Assembly: GCA_034926635.1 (NCBI GenBank)
Contig: JAYFQX010000009.1
Coordinates: 1-57,912, forward strand
Direction: 5' to 3'
DNA from: Christensenella sp034926635
GTDB taxonomy: Bacteria; Bacillota; Clostridia; Christensenellales; Christensenellaceae
DNA: 57,912 nt
In this document: positions 49,610 through 57,912 of the stretch, piece by piece
Numbering within the stretch: position 1 is the first letter of the stretch
Layout of the letters: the number at the start of each line of letters is the position of its first letter
Program-made: the position numbers and the translations under genes
Notes under the pieces: model-generated
What the model was told of the DNA's origin: nothing
The model's database searches: none
Seen by the model: only the letters and a program-made list of their open reading frames with translations

Positions 49610-50308
49610 CTAGATCACGCCTGATATCCCCGCCAGCAAGAAATTGTGCTGGTAGAAGAATGTAACAAAGGAAGATTGCCCGATGATCTGACTGATCAGG
49701 TCTGTGGGCATGGAAACAAGGATAACCGGAACGATCATAAAAAGTGCGAACATCCCCAGAAAACCACGAAGCGCCCCGATACCGCCGCCAATCAGGCTGT
49801 CATATTTGCGCAGCACAGGAAGAGGCGTTGCGTAATTATATGCATTGATCAACAGCGCGATGATGATGCGGGAGATCAGGTAAATGGCAAGGAAGGAAAA
49901 AATATTGACAACGACATTGGTAATCGTATAACTGACATATTCCGAAACGGTATGAAGCCCCTGTGCCTCAAATACAAGCTTCTGCATGTTTTCGGTGACC
50001 AGTTGGCTGAATGGGAGCGGCAGATTCGCCGTTCCGACAATCCCGTTTATCTGCGCAGCAGAAAGACTGCTAACAAGCATATTACCGGAGGCTTGAAGCT
50101 GGTCTACGCCGTTGGTAAAATAAAGCAAAAATTTATAAAAAGAACCCTTGGCGATAGCCTGCGACATCAACGGACTAAAAATAAAGCTGATTCCCCAGGA
50201 AAGAGCCATCCCGATGGTATTGGATACCGAGATCAGGAAGCCTTTATGGAATCCTTGCAGAATATATATGGCAATTAAAAAAAGTACGATCCAGTTTAGT
50301 ATGCTCAC
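49610..50308 (-). CDS. CvpA-family membrane protein
   Basis: A 232-residue membrane protein with four to five hydrophobic segments. NWIVLFLIAIYILQGFHKGFL at the start and YDSLIGGGIGALRGFLGMF near the C-terminus are CvpA-like (shown as GGGIGALRGFLGM). CvpA proteins affect colicin V release or envelope integrity. It follows the DUF5711-like gene on the same strand by 30 bp, with RBS GGAGGTAAC. Confidence 0.8.
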   Translation of the reverse strand: MSILNWIVLFLIAIYILQGFHKGFLISVSNTIGMALSWGISFIFSPLMSQAIAKGSFYKFLLYFTNGVDQLQASGNMLVSSLSAAQINGIVGTANLPLPFSQLVTENMQKLVFEAQGLHTVSEYVSYTITNVVVNIFSFLAIYLISRIIIALLINAYNYATPLPVLRKYDSLIGGGIGALRGFLGMFALFMIVPVILVSMPTDLISQIIGQSSFVTFFYQHNFLLAGISGVI

Positions 50309-50338
50309 GCGTTACCTCCAAAGCAAAATTCAGTAGTA

Positions 50339-51451
50339 TCAACTTAAAGACATTAAATAGCTTTTTTGCGCATCCCAGACAACGGCGGTATCACTTGAAA
50401 CCTGTTTTGCCATTGTGATAGGTTGATCTATTTTGACAGAACGTTCCAGTTTGCCGTCAAAAGTATATTCATATATTTCATTCGCTGTATAAGCGTATAG
50501 TTTGTTTTGAGATACAGCGATGGAAAAAACATCGTAAGGGAGTCGGATGATATGGCTTGATAAATCGCCTGTGATGATCAATGCTGATTCAATGTTAACA
50601 AGATCCGCGCGTGATATATAAGCGAGCGTAAGCGACGCACCGTTGGAAGAAGCGACGGGTTTCCAGCCGTAAATCGATACATCCCCCTGCTTTTCACCAA
50701 AATAATTATATTTGATCAGGTTATTGGTGCCGGATGCAAAAATAGAATCACCGGTTACAGTTACACGTTCAACCAGCTGCGTGTTAATCTCGATATTTCC
50801 GGTGATAGAACCATCCGTTTTATAGGTTGTGACATAAGAAACCGGAACAACACCTGCAGAATTTAAGGACAATGCCCACAGCATATCGTTTTCCCCTTGA
50901 AATCCAAAATCAATTACGGGTCTGGTAGAAAAGTCAATGGGCTTGCCGGACTGCTCGCCTTTTTCATTAAAAAGATAAATATAATATTTTTGAATGCCGG
51001 TTTCGTCGACTGCGCTGGTGAGTACGGCGACCGTATTATTTCCGCATTGTACGCCCATGATTTCAGAATCAAGGGACGTAGTGAAGAGTTCCTCCTTATT
51101 GAAAGTCAAAACCTGTAAAGAAGTTTGTGAATAACTGCAAATAAGTTTTTCAGAGACAGTAAACTTGGAAGCGCCGCCATCGTTCAGCTTTAAGCTCCAG
51201 GATTCTGCACCGGTTTTATCCATTAGATAAAGAGAACCATCCTGCATGTATAAAATGCCATTTGCGTTTGCGGCTGCATTTTCGGGCAGAGTTACCGACG
51301 TCTCCCTTAACATGGGTTTGGTAAAAGAGAAGTCTGTAAAATTGTCTAAATACAAAAAAATCCCCAAAACGGCTGCGGCGGCAATCGCAACTGCAATAAT
51401 AATAGACGTAAGCCTGCGCCTTTTTTTGCGCCGAGATGGTTTTAAATACAT
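50339..51451 (-). CDS. DUF5711-like membrane-anchored beta-propeller protein
   Basis: About 370 residues. A basic N-terminus (PSRRKKRRR) is followed by one membrane helix (~15-37), then a long extracytoplasmic part of repeated beta strands (GILYMQDGSLYLMDKTG, NKLYAYTANEIYEYTFDGK) as in PQQ-like propellers. It resembles DUF5711. Function unknown. ATG 51451, 6 bp after AAAGGA. Operon with the CvpA-like gene. Confidence 0.75.
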   Translation of the reverse strand: MYLKPSRRKKRRRLTSIIIAVAIAAAAVLGIFLYLDNFTDFSFTKPMLRETSVTLPENAAANANGILYMQDGSLYLMDKTGAESWSLKLNDGGASKFTVSEKLICSYSQTSLQVLTFNKEELFTTSLDSEIMGVQCGNNTVAVLTSAVDETGIQKYYIYLFNEKGEQSGKPIDFSTRPVIDFGFQGENDMLWALSLNSAGVVPVSYVTTYKTDGSITGNIEINTQLVERVTVTGDSIFASGTNNLIKYNYFGEKQGDVSIYGWKPVASSNGASLTLAYISRADLVNIESALIITGDLSSHIIRLPYDVFSIAVSQNKLYAYTANEIYEYTFDGKLERSVKIDQPITMAKQVSSDTAVVWDAQKSYLMSLS

Positions 51452-51591
51452 AGATCGTCCTTTCCCATGCGGCATACCGGAGTTACATCCGTTTTACACC
51501 GTCATAAAATTCCTGTAACTTATAATATTCTTGAAAAAATCTGCAAATCCTTTATTTTTAATCCTATTGTACCATAAAACAAGGTGTAATG

Positions 51592-51600
51592 TGCTATAAT
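51592..51600 (+). promoter_or_regulatory. Extended -10 promoter for dapF operon
   Basis: TGCTATAAT, an extended -10 element, ~80 bp before dapF. No good -35 is seen. Confidence 0.5.
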
Positions 51601-51681
51601 ATGATATAATTCATATGAAATCAATGTTGGAATCCTTAAGCATGCGCTGCCGGGCGTAGTGCTGGAAATGTGGTGATTAGG

Positions 51682-52503
51682 ATGCATATTACAAAAATGC
51701 ATGGTTTAGGAAATGATTTTATTGTCTTGGAAGAAACAGAAGTATGCGGACAGGATATTCCGTCCTTGGCGCGTCGGCTATGTGTACGCCGTTTGGGTGT
51801 TGGCGCTGACGGTCTTTTGATTGTGGGAGAAAGTGATAGAGCGGACGTGCGGATGCGGATTATCAATTCTGATGGCTCGGAAGCGGAAATGTGCGGGAAT
51901 GGGATTCGGTGTTTTGCGCGATATGTGTATGATAAGGGCATTGTGACGACACAAGAGATGTCCGTGGAAACTCTCGCCGGCGTTATGCGACCGGAGCTGG
52001 TTCTGGAAGGCGGATCGGTAAAGGCGGTTTGTGTAGATATGGGTAAGCCGTCTTTTGAACCGGAAGAAATCCCCGTTACTGCAAAAGATCCCCTTGATTT
52101 TACAGTTTATACAAGCCGTGGAAGCCTTAAGGCGGCGAGCGTATTGATGGGCGTGCCACATACTGTTATTCTTGTAGACAACGTAGGTTCGTTTGATGTA
52201 GACGCTTACGGACCGGAAGTAGAAGCAAACGAGTGCTTTCCGCGCAGAACGAACGTGGATTTTGTTCAGCTGTTGGGGGACGGAAGAAGTGTACGGATGG
52301 AGACCTGGGAACGTGGCGCGGGACGGACGCTGGCATGTGGTACAGGCGCAACGGCAACCGGGATTGTTTTGTATCGAAAAGGTTTGTGTGGCAAGGAAAC
52401 AGATATACACGTTTCGGCAGGGACGCTGCATATTGAGAATATGTCGGACGGACGTGCGTTTATGACGGGACCGGCAGCTTATGTGTTTTCCGGGGAAGTG
52501 TAA
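51682..52503 (+). CDS. dapF: Diaminopimelate epimerase
   Basis: The protein is 273 residues. MHITKMHGLGNDFIVL opens; the two catalytic Cys are in AEMCGNGIRC and LACGTGATAT. It converts LL- to meso-diaminopimelate for peptidoglycan and lysine. ATG 51682 gives the standard N-terminus; the upstream GTG (51670) adds four residues. It overlaps cca by 1 bp (TAATG). Confidence 0.95.
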   Translation: MHITKMHGLGNDFIVLEETEVCGQDIPSLARRLCVRRLGVGADGLLIVGESDRADVRMRIINSDGSEAEMCGNGIRCFARYVYDKGIVTTQEMSVETLAGVMRPELVLEGGSVKAVCVDMGKPSFEPEEIPVTAKDPLDFTVYTSRGSLKAASVLMGVPHTVILVDNVGSFDVDAYGPEVEANECFPRRTNVDFVQLLGDGRSVRMETWERGAGRTLACGTGATATGIVLYRKGLCGKETDIHVSAGTLHIENMSDGRAFMTGPAAYVFSGEV

Positions 52504-53891
52504 TGATACTTAAGTATCCGCAGTATATTCAAAGAATGTTCGTGGCGTTGGAAAAAGAGGATATCGCTCCGGTTTACCTTGTCGGAGGTTATGTCCGTAA
52601 TGGAATTCTTGATCTGCCACCGGGTGATTTGGATTTATCCGGATCCATCGCTCCCCAACGGTTTTCGCAGCTTAAGAATAAGGAGATCAGAGACTTAAAG
52701 CGTGTTTATGGGCTGGGAACGATTGTTTTGCAGCAAAAATTTGCAGGCGAAAATTATACTTATGAGTATACGGCCTTTCGTAAGGATAACTACGGAAGAG
52801 GCGGCGCGCATCGCCCGCAATCAGTTGTTTTTACCGAGGATATAACAGAGGATGCGCTACGGAGGGATTTCACAATTAACGCGCTTTATGCAGATGCCGC
52901 GGGAACGGTGCTGGATCCCACAGGGCGCGGCATTTGTGCCATTGAAGGAAAAAAGATCGAGCAAGTAACAACAGAAACGTTAAGCCAGGATGCGCTTCGA
53001 ATTTTGCGAATGGTTCGTTTTGCATGCGAGCTTGGATTTTCCGTAGAAAAAACAACCTACGCGTGCGCAAAACGGTATGTGCCGCAGCTTGCCGATATTT
53101 CCGCCGAAAGGATCCGCGATGAATTTGTGAAGATCTTGCTGGCGGATGCTAAATATGGTAATAAGGACGCAGTACTCAGAGGCTTGCATATGCTGCATGA
53201 TCTTGGCGCTTTTCCTTATATTTTTCCACGGTTGTGCGATGGCGACGGGGTGAAGCAAAACCCGAAATACCATGCGCATGACGTCATGGAACATGCGCTG
53301 CGCACCTGTGCCTGCGCGCCGCCGGATATTGAAACTCGTTTGGCGGCGTTGCTTCACGATATTGGGAAACCACGGGCACTGGAGCGTTTTGGGAAAATGG
53401 CAGGGCATAATACTTTAGGACAGGAAATCGCAGCGGAAGAACTACAGAACTTACGTTTTGATAAAATTACCGTACAAAATGTGGGGGTGCTGATTCGCGA
53501 ACATATGTTTGATTTAACAAATCAGGCAGGGAAAAAGGCTGTGATTCGCGTGATCACAAGGCTCGGGGAACAACAGTTTTTAAAGCTGTGCGACTTGCGA
53601 GAAGCGGATTTTTGTGGATCATGTATGGGAAATGTGGCTGATTCCGCAGTCAAATGGCGGGAGATGCTGCATGCGTTGAAGAACGCCAATGCGCCAATGC
53701 GATTAAAAGATCTTGCGGTAAACGGAAATGACCTGCAAAAAGAGCTCGGGATTCCCGCAGGAAGACAGATTGGCGAGCTGCTTTCCCGTCTGCTTGCCTA
53801 TGCGGCAAAAAAACCGTCTCAAAATAACTACAAAAGTTTGATCAGATATGCTAAAATAGTAACTGCGCAACAGAGCGCGAGCAGCGTTTAA
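52503..53891 (+). CDS. cca: CCA tRNA nucleotidyltransferase
   Basis: A 462-residue class II enzyme. YLVGGYVRNGILDLPPGDLDL holds the GG and Asp-x-Asp motifs in pieces (VGGYVRNG, GDLDL); RRDFTINALY follows; an HD domain LAALLHDIGKPRA is fused. Repairs or adds 3' CCA. Coupled to dapF. Some tRNAs in the window already encode CCA. Confidence 0.93.
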   Translation: MILKYPQYIQRMFVALEKEDIAPVYLVGGYVRNGILDLPPGDLDLSGSIAPQRFSQLKNKEIRDLKRVYGLGTIVLQQKFAGENYTYEYTAFRKDNYGRGGAHRPQSVVFTEDITEDALRRDFTINALYADAAGTVLDPTGRGICAIEGKKIEQVTTETLSQDALRILRMVRFACELGFSVEKTTYACAKRYVPQLADISAERIRDEFVKILLADAKYGNKDAVLRGLHMLHDLGAFPYIFPRLCDGDGVKQNPKYHAHDVMEHALRTCACAPPDIETRLAALLHDIGKPRALERFGKMAGHNTLGQEIAAEELQNLRFDKITVQNVGVLIREHMFDLTNQAGKKAVIRVITRLGEQQFLKLCDLREADFCGSCMGNVADSAVKWREMLHALKNANAPMRLKDLAVNGNDLQKELGIPAGRQIGELLSRLLAYAAKKPSQNNYKSLIRYAKIVTAQQSASSV

Positions 53892-53933
53892 CGGGAAAAT
53901 ACCCGCACTGCAGTATTTTTGGAGGGAACAAAC

Positions 53934-54845
53934 GTGTTTGAACAGATCAGCATCAAGAGTTTTGTGAACAGGGAACATACCGGCAAATACGCCGAAATTG
54001 AATTTGATACATATGTGAATAGCAGGGGTAAAGAAGAAATCGAAGATATTCGTATGCCCATGCACTATTATGAAGCAGGCGAGGGCGAGCCGTTGATTTT
54101 GGTACACGGAATCGGGCAGACGTTGTACGCTTGGCGGAAAAACTTCGAGGAGCTTTCAAAGAATTTTCGTGTGATTGCGCCGGATATGCCGGGGCATGGT
54201 TTTTCCGGAAAGCCGCAAATGAGCTATAGCATAGAAGAATTTGCGCTGGCACTGGAAGCTTTTATGAATGCGCTTCAAATTCCGTCAGCACATTTCTGCG
54301 CGTTTGGGGAAAGCGCGGCCTATGTGTTGGACTTTGCGATCCATAATCCAAAACGGACACGGAAAATGGTGTTTGTTTCGCCGATGATCTCAGTGGGCGC
54401 GAGCAGCGGACGCGGAAAAGGTCTGCAGTCTGTGCTCGGGACAACAGCCGGAAAGATGATGCTGGGAGAAGGAACGGTACGCGCGGTGCTTGAGGACTGT
54501 TATTTTGACCGTACGCTTGTCACGGACGAGGTGGTAAGAGAGTATACGATAGCCTTGACGGATCGTGATTACAAAGTGATTTCTAAAATGTGCGTTGGTA
54601 ATTTTATTGATGATCAGGTGATAGCGAATATTTATTCCATACGCCAACCCATGCTTGTGATCATTGGGAAAGAAGATAAGATTTCTATGGGGAGCGAGAA
54701 CGAATTTTTGAAGCTTCCGATTGCCAATGGCAGTGTTCTCACTGTTCGGAACTGCGGTTTTTTTGTCAATGAAGAAAAACCGGACAAAGTAAACGAAGCA
54801 ATCGAAAAATTTTGTAAGACCGAGAAGAAAGCAGAGGAAAACTGA
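53934..54845 (+). CDS. Alpha/beta-hydrolase fold protein lacking the usual catalytic His
   Basis: The protein is 303 residues. The fold is shown by LILVHGIGQTLYAW, PDMPGHGFSGKP and the nucleophile elbow AFGESAAY (Ser present), with an acidic residue in IIGKEDKISMG. The canonical C-terminal GH is replaced: RNCGFFVNEEKPDKVNEAI has Phe where His is expected (usually CGHFP…E.P). It may be inactive or use another His. GTG 53934 lies 7 bp after GGAGGG. Confidence 0.85.
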   Translation: MFEQISIKSFVNREHTGKYAEIEFDTYVNSRGKEEIEDIRMPMHYYEAGEGEPLILVHGIGQTLYAWRKNFEELSKNFRVIAPDMPGHGFSGKPQMSYSIEEFALALEAFMNALQIPSAHFCAFGESAAYVLDFAIHNPKRTRKMVFVSPMISVGASSGRGKGLQSVLGTTAGKMMLGEGTVRAVLEDCYFDRTLVTDEVVREYTIALTDRDYKVISKMCVGNFIDDQVIANIYSIRQPMLVIIGKEDKISMGSENEFLKLPIANGSVLTVRNCGFFVNEEKPDKVNEAIEKFCKTEKKAEEN

Positions 54846-54864
54846 CAAAGTTCAGGAGCGCAGG

Positions 54865-56316
54865 ATGATAAAGTTTGCATTGGATGAACAGGCGTTTACG
54901 CCTGTTCCTACTATTTTTTTAAAAAAATATATGTGCGACGCGCCCGCAGAATATGTTAAGGTTTTTTTGTATGGTCTGTGCATGGCAAACAGCGGAACAT
55001 CCCTTTCGGAGGTAGAGCTCGAGGGGGAGCTTCATATGTCTTCTGCCCAGATTGAGGCTGCGATAAATTATTGGTGTCTGAAGGGGCTGATTGTAAAGTC
55101 AGGCGCAAAATATCAGTTTATTACCGGCATGCAGGGAAAAGAGGAAGATTCCAGACGGAAAAAAAGCGCGGCATCCCTTTATGAGATGAAAGAATTTAAT
55201 AATATGCTGTGCGCTATTTTAAAGAGGGATCTCACGCCGACGGAATTGAATAAAATATACGATTATACTGATGTTTTCGGATTACCGCAGGAAGTTGTGC
55301 TTGCATTGATTGAATATTGTGTGGCAGAGCGTGGGGAACGCATCAGTGTGGCATATTTTGATAAGGTTGCGGAAGCGTGGAGTGCAGAAGGAATTACAAC
55401 ACAGGCTTTGGCACAACAGAAAATTGAGGAATATAAAGCAGTTTCCGGCGGAGCTAACAGGCTGATGCGTCTCATGGGCCTGCATGGGAAATATCCGGGG
55501 AAAACGGAGATGGAGCTTTACAATAAATGGACGGAAAAATGGGGGTTTACGCACGAAGCCATTGAGTATGTCATGAAGGATAAAGAATTCTCCAAGGAGC
55601 AGCCGTTTAAGTATCTTGATGCAATTTTGCGGTCGCTTTATGATCAGGGGATTACTTCTTCACGGAAGATCAGCGAATATTATAATACCCAGACGCGCAG
55701 GCGTAATGCCATCAAGGAAGTGTTGCAGGTACTGGAATATTCGCGTATCAATATTACGCCCAAATACGAAAAGTTTTATATGGAATGGGAAACAGCGGGG
55801 TTTGCGCACGAAATTATTTTGCTGGCCTGTACGCAGACGGCAAAAATGGGAAGCCGCCGGTTTGAATCCGTGGATGCACAGCTCAAGGAATGGGCGGCGC
55901 TGTCGCTTTCTACTGCGGATGATATTAAAAAGCATTTGAAAAAACAAAATACGCTTGATCGGAAAATACGGCAGTTTTATGAATGCGCCGGCGTACAAAA
56001 AACGTTGACGGAAGCAGACCGAAAGAATTATATTCGCTTGACGCAGGAAAAAGGTCTTTCCCACGAAGTGCTGCTTTATGCGGCAGAAATCAGTTCCTTG
56101 TTTGAAAACCCGCTTTCTTATATGCAGAAGGTATTGAATTCTTGGGCTGAAAACGGTGTGGATACGCTGGACAAGGCAAAGAAGCAAAACCTTTCACGTA
56201 CCTTCGGTGATGCCAAGAGCAAAAAAGAGTTTGAGCAGCGTAGTTATACAGAGGAACAGAGGCAGCAGCGTAAAGAAGATGCCTACGAAGAATTGGAGCG
56301 GTTGTATGGTAAATAA
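54865..56316 (+). CDS. DnaD-like replication initiation protein
   Basis: The protein is 483 residues. The N-terminal winged-helix (DnaD-N-like, ~1-110) is followed by repeated DnaB_2/DDBH2-type domains: FNNMLCAILKRDLTPTELNKIYDYTDVFG…, ETAGFAHEIILLACTQTAKMG, and EKGLSHEVLLYAAEIS with SYMQKVLNSWAENGVDTLDKA in parts. Such proteins load helicase with DnaI-type loaders. RBS CAGGAGCGCAGG before ATG; overlaps the next gene by 11 bp. Confidence 0.85.
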   Translation: MIKFALDEQAFTPVPTIFLKKYMCDAPAEYVKVFLYGLCMANSGTSLSEVELEGELHMSSAQIEAAINYWCLKGLIVKSGAKYQFITGMQGKEEDSRRKKSAASLYEMKEFNNMLCAILKRDLTPTELNKIYDYTDVFGLPQEVVLALIEYCVAERGERISVAYFDKVAEAWSAEGITTQALAQQKIEEYKAVSGGANRLMRLMGLHGKYPGKTEMELYNKWTEKWGFTHEAIEYVMKDKEFSKEQPFKYLDAILRSLYDQGITSSRKISEYYNTQTRRRNAIKEVLQVLEYSRINITPKYEKFYMEWETAGFAHEIILLACTQTAKMGSRRFESVDAQLKEWAALSLSTADDIKKHLKKQNTLDRKIRQFYECAGVQKTLTEADRKNYIRLTQEKGLSHEVLLYAAEISSLFENPLSYMQKVLNSWAENGVDTLDKAKKQNLSRTFGDAKSKKEFEQRSYTEEQRQQRKEDAYEELERLYGK

Positions 56317-57226
56317 AACGGTTTCGGATATCTTTGCGGACTTTGAGCTGGAACGTGTGCGCCGGCAACGCAGAAATGAACAAAGATGCGCAAAGAGCCG
56401 GGCTTTGCAGGAATTATTGCGGGAGAAACGTGCTTTGCTGCAAAAAAAGCTGGAGCACGCTTTTTTTGATCGCGTGGAAAATGAGGAAGAACTTGACAGC
56501 AGGATTGTACAAATAGAAAAAGAGGAACAGCGAGTTATCCTTAAGGAAGGACTCCGCGAGCCATGTGCATGCGCGTTGTGCGGTGATACGGGTATCCGTG
56601 GGGAACGCTATTGTATATGCCTCCTTGGAAAAATATACCGGGAATTATACGGAGCAGTGGATCTGCAAACGTTGCCTGTTGATTTTCGTTCGTTTGACCT
56701 TACTGTTTTTGATACGCAAAAAAAGGATGTAAACGGAAGAAGCCAGCGTGAACGTATGGAACTCTATTACAAAGCGTGCAAAGACTATGTTGCTGATTTT
56801 CCGAACACTTACCGGAAGAATATACTGCTGCGTGGAAAGGCAGGTCTCGGTAAAACATTTTTAATGGACTGTATGGCAGCTGCGGCATTTAAAAAACAAT
56901 TGGATGTATGCCTCATTCGTGCCAGCGCACTGTTTGATTCGTTTTTTCGTCACCGGATGGGGTCGGATATTCCGCTTAATTACCTATGGGAAGCAGATCT
57001 GCTGTTGATTGACGACCTTGGGGCAGAGGTCATTACGCAAAATGTAACGATCGAATACCTTTTTGATCTGCTGAATCGGCGCATGGAAACGGGAAAACAT
57101 ACGGTTGTGGCAACAAACGTCGACAATCTGCAGAAGCGGTATGATGAAAGGATTTCGTCAAGGCTGGAGGCAAAGCAGGTTTGTTTGGAGCTTAATTTTG
57201 ATGGCGCTGACCTGCGGATGCGTTAA
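56306..57226 (+). CDS. dnaI: Helicase loader, DnaC/DnaI-like AAA+ ATPase
   Basis: The protein is 306 residues. A Cys cluster CACALCGDTG…YCICL (~88-115) probably binds zinc; Walker A RGKAGLGKTFLMD, Walker B LLLIDDLGAEV, and ERISSRLE near the end. It delivers the replicative helicase together with the DnaD-like protein encoded just upstream. ATG 56306 follows GGAGCGG; earlier in-frame codons are inside the dnaD-like gene. Confidence 0.9.
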   Translation: MVNKTVSDIFADFELERVRRQRRNEQRCAKSRALQELLREKRALLQKKLEHAFFDRVENEEELDSRIVQIEKEEQRVILKEGLREPCACALCGDTGIRGERYCICLLGKIYRELYGAVDLQTLPVDFRSFDLTVFDTQKKDVNGRSQRERMELYYKACKDYVADFPNTYRKNILLRGKAGLGKTFLMDCMAAAAFKKQLDVCLIRASALFDSFFRHRMGSDIPLNYLWEADLLLIDDLGAEVITQNVTIEYLFDLLNRRMETGKHTVVATNVDNLQKRYDERISSRLEAKQVCLELNFDGADLRMR

Positions 57227-57230
57227 ATAA

Positions 57231-57269
57231 AAAAACGCCTGTGGATTACTTATTCCACAGGCATTTTTT
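57231..57269. terminator. Bidirectional terminator between dnaI-like gene and dut
   Basis: GCCTGTGGA (57237-57245) pairs with TCCACAGGC (57254-57262), flanked by A-run and T-run. Confidence 0.9.
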
Positions 57270-57280
57270 GATTAATATTA

Positions 57281-57724
57281 TTATTTACCGGTAGAACCAA
57301 AGCCGCCCTCGCCGCGCTGTGTCGGAGTGAGTTCTTCTACCTCCAGAAAAGATGGCGCAAGCACTGGGGTTACTACCATCTGTGCAATCCGTTCTCCGTG
57401 ACAAACGGTTTGCGGTACAGAGGAATGGTTATGCAGGGCGATCATAAATTCCCCGCGGTAATCACTGTCTACTACCCCGACTTTGTTTGCGGGAGCAAGA
57501 CCTCGTTTTAAAGCAAGACCGCTGCGCGCATAAATAAGTCCGGCATAACCGGTTGGGATTTCAACGGCAATTCCGGTGTGCAGCATTTTTGTTTCCCCCG
57601 GAAGGATCACAACATCGTCATCCATACAGGCATATAAATCGGCGCCAGCCGAATATTCCGAGCCATAGGTAGGGATCATGGCTCGTTTGTCCAGTTTTTT
57701 AATTTTAATTTTTGTTTTGTTCAA
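57281..57724 (-). CDS. dut: Deoxyuridine 5'-triphosphate nucleotidohydrolase
   Basis: A 147-residue trimeric dUTPase with all five motifs: SAGADLYA, ARSGLALK, VGVVDSDYRGEF, GERIAQMVV and RGEGGFGSTGK. It removes dUTP and supplies dUMP for thymidylate synthesis. Monocistronic between two terminators. Confidence 0.96.
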   Translation of the reverse strand: MNKTKIKIKKLDKRAMIPTYGSEYSAGADLYACMDDDVVILPGETKMLHTGIAVEIPTGYAGLIYARSGLALKRGLAPANKVGVVDSDYRGEFMIALHNHSSVPQTVCHGERIAQMVVTPVLAPSFLEVEELTPTQRGEGGFGSTGK

Positions 57725-57774
57725 GGCAGATTTTCCCCTTTTTTAATATCGATTAATCCTATTATAACATAAAC

Positions 57775-57809
57775 AAAAAACCGTATGCAGTATTGCACAC
57801 GGTTTTTTT
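57775..57809. terminator. Terminator between dut and the next minus-strand gene
   Basis: AAAAAACCGT and ACGGTTTTTTT with an inner TGC/GCA pair. Confidence 0.85.
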
Positions 57810-57845
57810 GAAAGCGTCCGGACTCATCCGGCGCTGTTTCCCTGG

Positions 57846-57911
57846 TTACTTATTGGCATAATGCATTGCATCTGCTTCTTCATCATCGTCCTTACGGCTC
57901 TTCTTTGTGAA
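57846..57911 (-). CDS. Partial C-terminus of a minus-strand gene
   Basis: The window ends inside an open frame reading FTKKSRKDDDEEADAMHYANK and stop, charged and typical of a C-terminal tail. It precedes the terminator at 57775-57809. The identity cannot be read from 21 residues. Confidence 0.45.
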   Translation of the reverse strand, partial: FTKKSRKDDDEEADAMHYANK

Positions 57912-57912
57912 G

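Noticed and set aside
53503..53516. LexA-box-like GAACATATGTTT
   Set aside because: Lies inside the cca coding region, not at a promoter, and is not a perfect palindrome.
1..57912. CRISPR arrays, prophage, transposases, rRNA
   Set aside because: No spaced repeat series, phage structural genes, transposase motifs or rRNA sequence were seen on reading both strands.

Overview
The window is the replication-origin region of a low-GC Gram-positive bacterium, most likely a clostridial Bacillota. This is read from gene order and protein style, not from a database match. The evidence is the Bacillus/Clostridium order dnaA-dnaN-recF-remB-gyrB-gyrA on the minus strand facing rpmH-rnpA-yidD-yidC-jag-mnmE-mnmG-rsmG-parA-parB on the plus strand, a YidC without the large periplasmic domain, TTG/GTG starts with strong GGAGG sites, DnaD/DnaI-type helicase-loading proteins, and two perfect parS palindromes. 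No phage, CRISPR array, rRNA or intact insertion sequence was seen.

Left part (1-28.0 kb, accessory). Two minus-strand tRNA-Ser genes open the window, one with a duplicated 3' end. They are followed by a DUF4004 (YhbD-like) regulator with a bactofilin, a radical-SAM/partner pair of the putative DNA-repair type, and a MerR-TipAS regulator. An AraC regulator diverges from an SDR-RpiB-DhaK-DhaL operon, which looks like polyol oxidation, tetrulose/ketose phosphorylation and isomerisation. On the minus strand follow OYE-thiolase-crotonase-hydroxyacyl-CoA dehydrogenase, then a sugar-type ABC importer with a zinc dehydrogenase, a GntR/FCD regulator, and a second operon with another zinc dehydrogenase, a split transketolase and a broken metallo-beta-lactamase-fold gene. 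The GntR protein probably controls both of the last operons: identical GTATAC sites sit at the same distance from the -35 box in both promoters. An HdeD-like membrane protein fused to a probable papain-like domain, a stand-alone acyl carrier protein, an Atl1/MGMT-like protein and a TauE-type permease complete this part.

Origin core (28.0-36.9 kb): gyrA, gyrB, remB, recF, dnaN and dnaA, all minus strand, with DnaA boxes on both sides of dnaA.

Right part (37.0-57.9 kb): ribosome/RNase P/membrane-insertase operon, tRNA-modification genes, chromosome partition genes with parS, then dapF, cca, an alpha/beta-hydrolase-like protein lacking its usual His, DnaD- and DnaC/DnaI-like replication proteins, and dut. 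The oddest structure is at the 3' end of mnmG: its last 25 codons are repeated perfectly (76 bp) on the far side of a 148-bp GC-rich insert that contains a hairpin.

Most promising for novelty are the mnmG 3'-end duplication, the combined polyol/transketolase gene set with its predicted GntR sites and altered RpiB active site, the HdeD/papain-like fusion, and the truncated butyryl-type pathway with an OYE enzyme in place of butyryl-CoA dehydrogenase.
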